A DNA stretch of 64,000 bases. Origin: Blastobasis lacticolella (lineage: Eukaryota > Arthropoda > Insecta > Lepidoptera > Blastobasidae). The stretch covers positions 17,981,584-18,045,583 of the forward strand of contig LR990043.1 of the NCBI GenBank assembly GCA_905147135.1. The letters run 5' to 3'. The translations under genes were made by a program, and so were the position numbers. The notes under the pieces are model-generated. The model saw only the letters and a program-made list of their open reading frames with translations, was not told the DNA's origin and made no database searches. This document shows, one piece after another, positions 57,862-64,000 of this stretch. Within the stretch, counting starts at the first letter, position 1; the number at the start of each line of letters is the position of its first letter.

Positions 57862-60102
57862 TTTGGATTGCGTAACCACATAAAACACTGTAATAAACTT
57901 TATTAATGAATTATTGTCTCTACACTCATTATGATACACTATGTATAGAATTTAACACGATCTAGTGCCGAGTTTATTGTTAAATTAAAAGCATTTATCT
58001 GTTTGTTAGTTTATCAGTTTGAACTTTTTGATCTCGCTCATAAAGGCGTGTTTATAATTTTAGGTCAGATAGTTCTGGATATACTTATTTTGGTACAAGT
58101 ATTTTAAACTATCCGTCAGTGAATGGACATTTGTAGGTGTTTGCAATATTTGTGGTGTGGTAGCAATGCCATCGGTTGGACATCAAGATAAACTTATATC
58201 CGGCTATTAAAAGTAATTTAAAATAATGAAGGTTATTAAAATTTATCTGTGTTACTTTAGGTACCAACTTATCATATGTGGTGTCCGACAGAGTAGCATG
58301 GCACCAGCCCATTCGAATCCACCTAAGTAGTGGAATGATGATGATGTGGTCGTTATCTTAAAAGATGTCTGCGTTGCCAGTATATTGATTAATGTAGGTA
58401 GGTTGTAGTTGGTACCCAGTAGGTACCATGTAATCGTACAGACATAACTAGCAAGTAAAAATCCGAGCCAACATCTTGCCTTAATATTATGAACACGATT
58501 TATTCGATAGTAGAGGCCCCACGTTGATATTCTACATAAGTAAAGTACAGTGTTATTAAAATTTATCTGTGTTCGTTTAAGTACCTACTTATCAAGTGTG
58601 GTGTCCGACTGAGTAGCATGGCACCAGCCCATTCGAGTCCACCTAAGCAGTGGGATGATGATGATGTGGACTTAATTAAAGATGTCTGCGTTGCCAGTAT
58701 ATTGATTAATTTAGGTAGGTTGTAGTTAGTACCATGTAAAAGTGACTACCATCTGTCCTCCGTGACCCTGCTAACGAGGGAACCTGGAGATTGGATCATG
58801 GTTACACATCCAGTCGCCTGAACGTGCAGGTTTCATCACGATGTTTTCCCCTCACCTTAAGAGCATGCAATAATATATAAGAGAGGTAGGGCATAGCGGG
58901 GTATCACGTTCGAATTGGAGCCGCCCGACTGGGGAAGTACCTCCACCTTACAGAATATCGCAGCTAAATAATACTCTTTTAAATAGTAATAGTGTTTCTG
59001 CCGGTGAGTTAGGTTTCCAGTGCTCCATGGGGTGGGGATTTGGGGAACTGTGGCTTTAGCAGTCGAGTGGCATTTGCCTTTTTGCTGCCAGAGCAACGTG
59101 TTATAGAGGTAGGCAACGCATTAGCGATACTCTTGGTGTTGCTAATGTCTATAGGCAGTGGTGACCACTTTCCATCAGGTGGCCCGCTTGCCTGTTTGCC
59201 TACCGTATGACATAAAAAAAATTCTATAAGTACGAGTAACTAATAATTATGACAATGAGTACAAACCCTCTTAAATAATGTTCACATGGCCGGTCTATTA
59301 ATATTGTACTGTAGCCGAATGGATGCAGAGCGGGAAAACCAAAATAAGTGTCGTACTACGTATGATTGGATTTATTTGTGAGAGATATATAAGAATACAA
59401 AGTAATCGCTAGAGGGCCACCGGAAACGACACAACCGTAATGAACAGTGTGCGCCAACCAGTAAACCGAATATTCGTGAATATAACAAAACGACCAAATA
59501 GGACCCCGAGGAGTGCCTATTTTGTGCGAGTTGTCATAGACAGAAGTAGAAACTAATACTGAATCGAATCTACATTTACAAAATCAGTCGAAGTCCTTAT
59601 TAAAACAGCAGCTACAATTCGTTAGCGCGATGTAACTTACTGGCAGCACATTTTAAAAATGTTACCAACTTGTGTTTCAATTTAAACAGCTAGATAGTTA
59701 GTAGTAGAAAATATAAAAAACACAAGCAGTTATGCTAGTATTAGCTAGCAAAAAAAAACAGTTTTTTTATTCTATAATGTTACTTAAAATAATTAACATG
59801 GCACTTTAGAAGAATCAGTAAACAATACACTATTAGCTGCTAGAAGTTGCAAATAAAATCACATTTAAAAACATCTACTATCTTACTACTAAAAAATCTA
59901 CTATCTACTAAGTTAGAAATAGTGTACTATTACACTATACAATACTATACATCACTATATATCTTATTACTATATATTTCTCCAAGATACAGGCCTGTGC
60001 CTAGTTTGGATATCAGGGTTCAACAATTAATTTGTACATACTACAAGTGTACCTAACTAAGTAATGTACAAATCTTATGTGAATAAAGAGCTGTAATTAT
60101 TA
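57862..60102. other. Intergenic region between carboxypeptidase C and the Myb-like gene
   Basis: Presumed promoter of carboxypeptidase C above 57861. It contains a 320-base-period duplication (58232-58740), a reversed SINE-S piece (58746-58870) and a LINE tail (59095-59220). From about 59700 it is the duplicated 3' flank of the Myb-like gene. No gene seen. Confidence 0.6.
58232..58740. repeat. Two direct copies of a 190-200-base segment
   Basis: Copy 1 is 58232-58432 and copy 2 is 58552-58740. Both start GTTATTAAAATTTATCTGTG, contain GTAGCATGGCACCAGCCCAT and end at GTACCATGTAA. Confidence 0.85.
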
Positions 60103-60294
60103 TTTATTATTACTATTAAACATAATAAAACTAGCAGTTGTGCTAGTAAAAGCTAGCAAATTTAATCAGTTTTTTTTTTAATTCTGAAATCTTACTTAAA
60201 ATAAAAACATGTCAATTTGCAAGAATCAGTGAACAATACACTAGCCGCTGAACTAATCGTTGCAAATAAAATCACATATTTAAAATTCTACTAA
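59705..60294. repeat. Direct duplication in the 3' flank of the Myb-like gene
   Basis: Copy 1 about 59705-59883 and copy 2 about 60115-60294. Shared blocks: AGCTAGCAAA, TTACTTAAAATAA, AATCAGTxAACAATACACTA and GTTGCAAATAAAATCACAT. Period about 410 bases. Confidence 0.75.
60103..60108 (-). other. Possible polyadenylation signal of the Myb-like gene
   Basis: AATAAA on the minus strand, about 250 bases beyond the stop; it lies between the two duplicated 3' segments. Confidence 0.35.
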
Positions 60295-60358
60295 AATACA
60301 TAAAATAGTTAACATGACACTTTGGAAGAATCAGTAGCGAAACAAATTACGCAACAAC

Positions 60359-63300
60359 TTAATTCATATTTACTCTGTTAAAGTTGTTATGTACTACGTC
60401 TCTTATATGTAACATTGCATCTGTAAGCCTGGTCATGTTTGCAGCTATAGATTGCATAAATTCCGTGATGCCTTGGGAGAATTCTAGTCTCCGCTTCTCA
60501 ATCCTTATAAATTCTTCCACATTCCAGTCACAATCTGAAATAAATAAAATTAATATTTTAACCAGTAATTGATTGAACGGGAGATTTTCTGACAGCAAAT
60601 CACAGAAAACATTTTTAAAATAATTGTTAATATAACCCGCGTCGCGAAAGAAGAGACTTGTCAAATGGCAGTGGAGGGGATTTCGCGCAGGCAATCGTAT
60701 ACAGCGCAAGTCGAACCACGTGACCCGCCAAGTCTCTTCTTATTTGACACTAGCTATAACAGATGGCGTTGATTAGACACAATTCTGAAAAATAAATCAA
60801 AACGGGACCGTTGGATGTGTAAAAAACCATTTCGCGCTTTCCTCTCAGCAGAAGTACTAAAACTAAATATCTTTTCACGAGATAACTTTCCGAGTAACTT
60901 CGGTTATCAAATTCAATACTTCAGAATCCTGTCTAAGCAGCGCCATCTAGTGAGGCACGCCGAATTACACGTTTTAGTTTTTCTAGTAGCTGTCTCAAAA
61001 ACCCCCATTGACTCGTTTGTGAGTCATGCTTACATAGAATTAGCATTGAAGCCGTAGTGTTCTTGTAGCTAGTGGATGGTATGGTAAGTACTGTATTTTC
61101 TGATTGACAAAACCGATTCGTATGCGAGAGCCAATGGCTTACGACGCGAGGATGCCCAAGACCCTGCGAAATGGTAAAGAATGAGTTGGAAAGCGGACCC
61201 TGGCAGAAGCCGGCGCTAACGCTCGGAAGATGATAATAACCCTCCTCCACCCTGGGTCCTATCAACCTCTCGGTCATACCGACCGCGTCAAACCTAATAC
61301 CGGATCATGCGCAAGCTTAGTGCTTACAACTAGTGTCAAATAAGAAGAGACTTGGCGGGTCACGTGGTTCGACTTGCTTAGTAGGCGATTAGCTGCGCGA
61401 AATCCCCTCTACTGCCATTTGACAAGTCTCTTTTTGCATGACGCGGATTATACTTGCCGGTGGCCCTTTGGGCGTGCGCACTTCTTGACAAATACAAATC
61501 CACTTGTCCATAAGCACGGACACCCGGAAGATGATGAGAATAAGTACCTACTGTATTAAATTTTTAACCGGCGTTGTAAAATGAGGGGTGTTGTAACTTA
61601 TATGTTTGATTGAAGGGTGTATCTATGTGGAGTCTGTAGCTTCGCAGCTTCTGAACGGATGGACAGATTTCGAAACGGCTATTACATTTTAAATCCAGTT
61701 TAATAGCTTAAATGGCAGTGGAGCTGGGCATATAGCTCGCAGAACAGACAGCCGATGGGACAGGAAAGTTCTCGAGTGGCGACCACGTATCGGAAGACGC
61801 AGCGTGGGTAGGCCTCATTGGGTAGACCGATAATCTGGTAAAGATCGCAGGTACCAGCTGGATGCGGAAGGCACAAGACCGGCCTTTGTGGAGATCAGCA
61901 GTGGGCGTCTTCCGGCTGATATGATGATGATGAGTAAGAAAACTATTTCAGTACATGGTACCATGTAAACTTCTTCGACATATATTAGTTGGATAACTAA
62001 TAGCATAATAGTTTACCTGATTCAGTGGCTGCATCATTCTCATGGTGCATATGTGGCTTCCTTTCAGGTGGGCTGCTGGGCTCAGCAACGTCATCTTCAG
62101 ATAATTCTCTAGTAGAGTTGCGCCGCTTGCGGCTCCTCGTTGCTCTTGACGATTGTGGAGCTATAGGTAAAAGTGCCATTGATGTATGTAATAGAATAGA
62201 TAGAAAATTATTTTTGTAATCTTTAACTTCCTATTTTATATTGTGATCCATGTATAAAATGGCAGAAAAAAATGTAATGGACCATATCAATGCTTTGAAA
62301 TCCATTTATGCAGGGGATCAAACCCAACATTAAAATTGAAATGAAAAAAGATAAAGGTAGAGTATGAATGTGAATGAACACTAAGACTTAATATAAACTT
62401 AATTTCCATGGAATAAAGTGCATTTCGGTATGGACATATTTCAAGTCCAATGTCTATTGATATTAAATGTGATGCAGACTGTACTTTGTGAGTGATATTT
62501 ATTCATCTAGTTTTGATTATTCAATACTCACCACCAGAAAACTGGGGAACTGCCCCACTAGCACCATTGCCATCATTACTCGTACTTTCAACACCATCAT
62601 CATTTTCCAGACTCTGAAAAAGGAATGGCAGAAAATGAAAATAGATACTTGCACAGAAGTTAGGTTAAATGATCACATTATTGCCTTGTCTTGTCAATAA
62701 TTAATTGTGTTCCTGCCAGCAAGTAAGGTATCCATGTTAAATGCTCCACAGGGACCATGCATGAAGAGAAGGGTGTCACAAAAAACTTAACTTTTAAAGG
62801 GAGACATAGTTTGAAAAAGAGTACTAGTAGGAGGGGGGTTTTCAATATTTAATTTTAACTACTTACATATTTTACATCAACAAAAAATTTATGGAATACT
62901 GTACCACCACATATATTCATATTCACAGTTTTTCTCAAAACTACTTAACCAGTAATTCACAATCATTGTCAATTACTGGTGTACATTGTGTAATTTCGGC
63001 TGAGAACACTGTAATATTTTTTGGTGAGTTGACAACGTACCTCTATACTCTTGATTACGACTCCATCTATTGCACTTTCTCCAATCAACTCTACAATCAT
63101 TTTGTCCATATCGGAGAGGGGCACAAAACCATCAGGTAGAGGACGGTTGCTTTCCTTAGCCGCTTTGATAGTCAATGCCTTCCTGCGCACACGGTACTTC
63201 CAGTCACACCAGTACTGTAATCAGATTAAATAAATTATTTTTAAAATAAGTTGGTAAATTATTTAATGAGATTTTATGCACTTACAGTGAGATTTTGAGC

Positions 63301-63811
63301 ATTTACAGAGCTTGAATATAATCTAACTTTAAAGTTATATTAAAAGAAAGTGTGCTCTTATATCATTACAGCAATTTTGGAACATTTTTCAACATCAAAC
63401 TTTTTTTAAACAAAATTAGGTAAGTACTAGGAAACTTTGTCAATTCAACCCACCTTAGACCACCCTTTAGCAGTCTTACTGGCTCCATCCTCAATTTGAT
63501 TGAGTTTCTTTGAACACTGGTTCCAAAGTTTAACAGAGTGTATTTTCCCGCGCTGGCCACGAGCTAAGCCTTTTGCTAGATTCGGATACTCCTGAAGGAA
63601 CTCCAGAAGCTCCGTCATTTGGTCGTAGCTCACTTGTTTTCGAAAAGTACCTAAACAATATTTATACATTACAATGTATTTTCATCGTAAACGTATCGTA
63701 CAAAACGCGCGACGTTGAAAAAATTTAAAATTCGTACATAAACATCTGATTTATATCTCGACAAACGTTATGGTAATGTTATAATAATTTAAGTAACGTA
63801 CCGTCGTCCAT
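60359..63811 (-). CDS. Myb/SANT-like DNA-binding protein (zeste / Harbinger Myb type)
   Basis: Likely nuclear DNA-binding protein. Minus-strand exons: 63802-63811, 63454-63650, 63041-63214, 62532-62613, 62017-62160, 60359-60534; 783 bases, 260 residues plus TAA, all phases agree. The first exon holds only MDDG. Residues 4-127 form a helical Myb/SANT-like domain (FRKQVSYDQMTELLEFL, KLWNQCSKKLNQI, KGWSKYWCDWKYRVRRKAL). A Ser/Asp-rich linker, a basic cluster RSRKRR (163-168) that may be a nuclear signal, and a C-terminal helix (VEEFIRIEKRRLEF) probably for self-association follow. Proteins of this architecture occur as zeste-like regulators and as the second protein of PIF/Harbinger transposons. 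No Harbinger transposase is visible in this window, and I see no terminal repeats bracketing the gene, so a host gene or a domesticated copy is possible. The last intron contains a foldback element and LINE remnants. Confidence 0.85.
60631..61452. mobile_element. Foldback element with 123-base arms
   Basis: Left arm 60631-60753 and right arm 61330-61452 are inverted copies starting TATAACCCGCGTC and TATAATCCGCGTC, sharing AAGAGACTTGTCAAATGGCA, GGGGATTTCGCGCAG, GTCGAACCACGTGACCCGCC and TTATTTGACACTAG. The 576-base centre is non-coding. Target duplication unclear because TATA is palindromic. It lies in the last intron of the Myb-like gene. Confidence 0.9.
61720..61937 (+). pseudogene. RTE-like LINE C-terminal remnant
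   Basis: With frameshifts, the plus strand encodes pieces such as GRRSVGRPHWVDR and MRKAQDRPL before a GCTGATATGATGATGATGA tail, matching the 10205 and 28837 copies. Confidence 0.6.
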
Positions 63812-64000
63812 TTTCACCTTCCTTTGACAAGTATTTCGTGATAGTAAATGCTTACAATAACCGTTTAACCTTCCGATGCGTATTCCTGTACCTAAAAAAA
63901 TAAATACAATCAATCAATACGATTAGTTCAATTGATATTGTTTTTTTATTATCGAAGTTGAATCGTCTCGTCGCAAACAAAACCGCGAAGAGATTTTTGA
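63812..64000. other. Upstream flank of the Myb-like gene
   Basis: The 5' flank of the minus-strand gene to the window end. No TATA box or further coding exon is recognised. Confidence 0.5.

Overview
The window is eukaryotic and, by gene structure and repeat content, almost certainly from a moth or butterfly (Lepidoptera). Genes are split by GT-AG introns. The spaces between exons are filled with tRNA-derived SINEs ending in ATTT runs, 5'-truncated LINE tails, repeats ending in TGATGA runs, and many short inverted-repeat (MITE) elements. The protein genes match insect families. I assembled gene models by hand from splice sites. In every complete model the summed exon length is a multiple of three.

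Layout. (1) 1-4363, +: the 3' two thirds of an XPG/ERCC5 repair endonuclease; its 5' end lies left of the window. (2) 7400-16538, -: a complete nine-exon TM9SF2 gene. (3) 19764-26648, -: serine carboxypeptidase A, nine exons. (4) 31944-33662, -: a single-exon divergent ionotropic receptor. (5) 35932-41449, +: serine carboxypeptidase B, eight exons, with a tandemly duplicated first coding exon. (6) 41479-49137: a nest of inverted-repeat transposons starting 29 bases after the stop codon of carboxypeptidase B. (7) 51117-57861, -: serine carboxypeptidase C, eight exons, with a Thr/Asn-rich N-terminal insert. (8) 60359-63811, -: a six-exon Myb/SANT-like DNA-binding protein gene of a type that includes zeste-like proteins and the Myb partner of PIF/Harbinger transposons.

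How the parts relate. The three carboxypeptidases are paralogues of the vitellogenic carboxypeptidase-like (CPVL) type. They share intron phases, and each keeps a full Ser-Asp-His triad, so they form a local gene family interrupted by one receptor gene. XPG and TM9SF2 are conserved housekeeping genes. The right third is dominated by mobile elements. Several have TTA or TAA target duplications like PIF/Harbinger elements, and a Harbinger-type Myb gene lies in the same window. A THAP-domain relic with inverted ends points to a decayed P-superfamily element. The most interesting points are the duplicated first exon of carboxypeptidase B, the nested transposon block, two foldback elements built from palindromic minisatellites, and several tight DNA hairpins.
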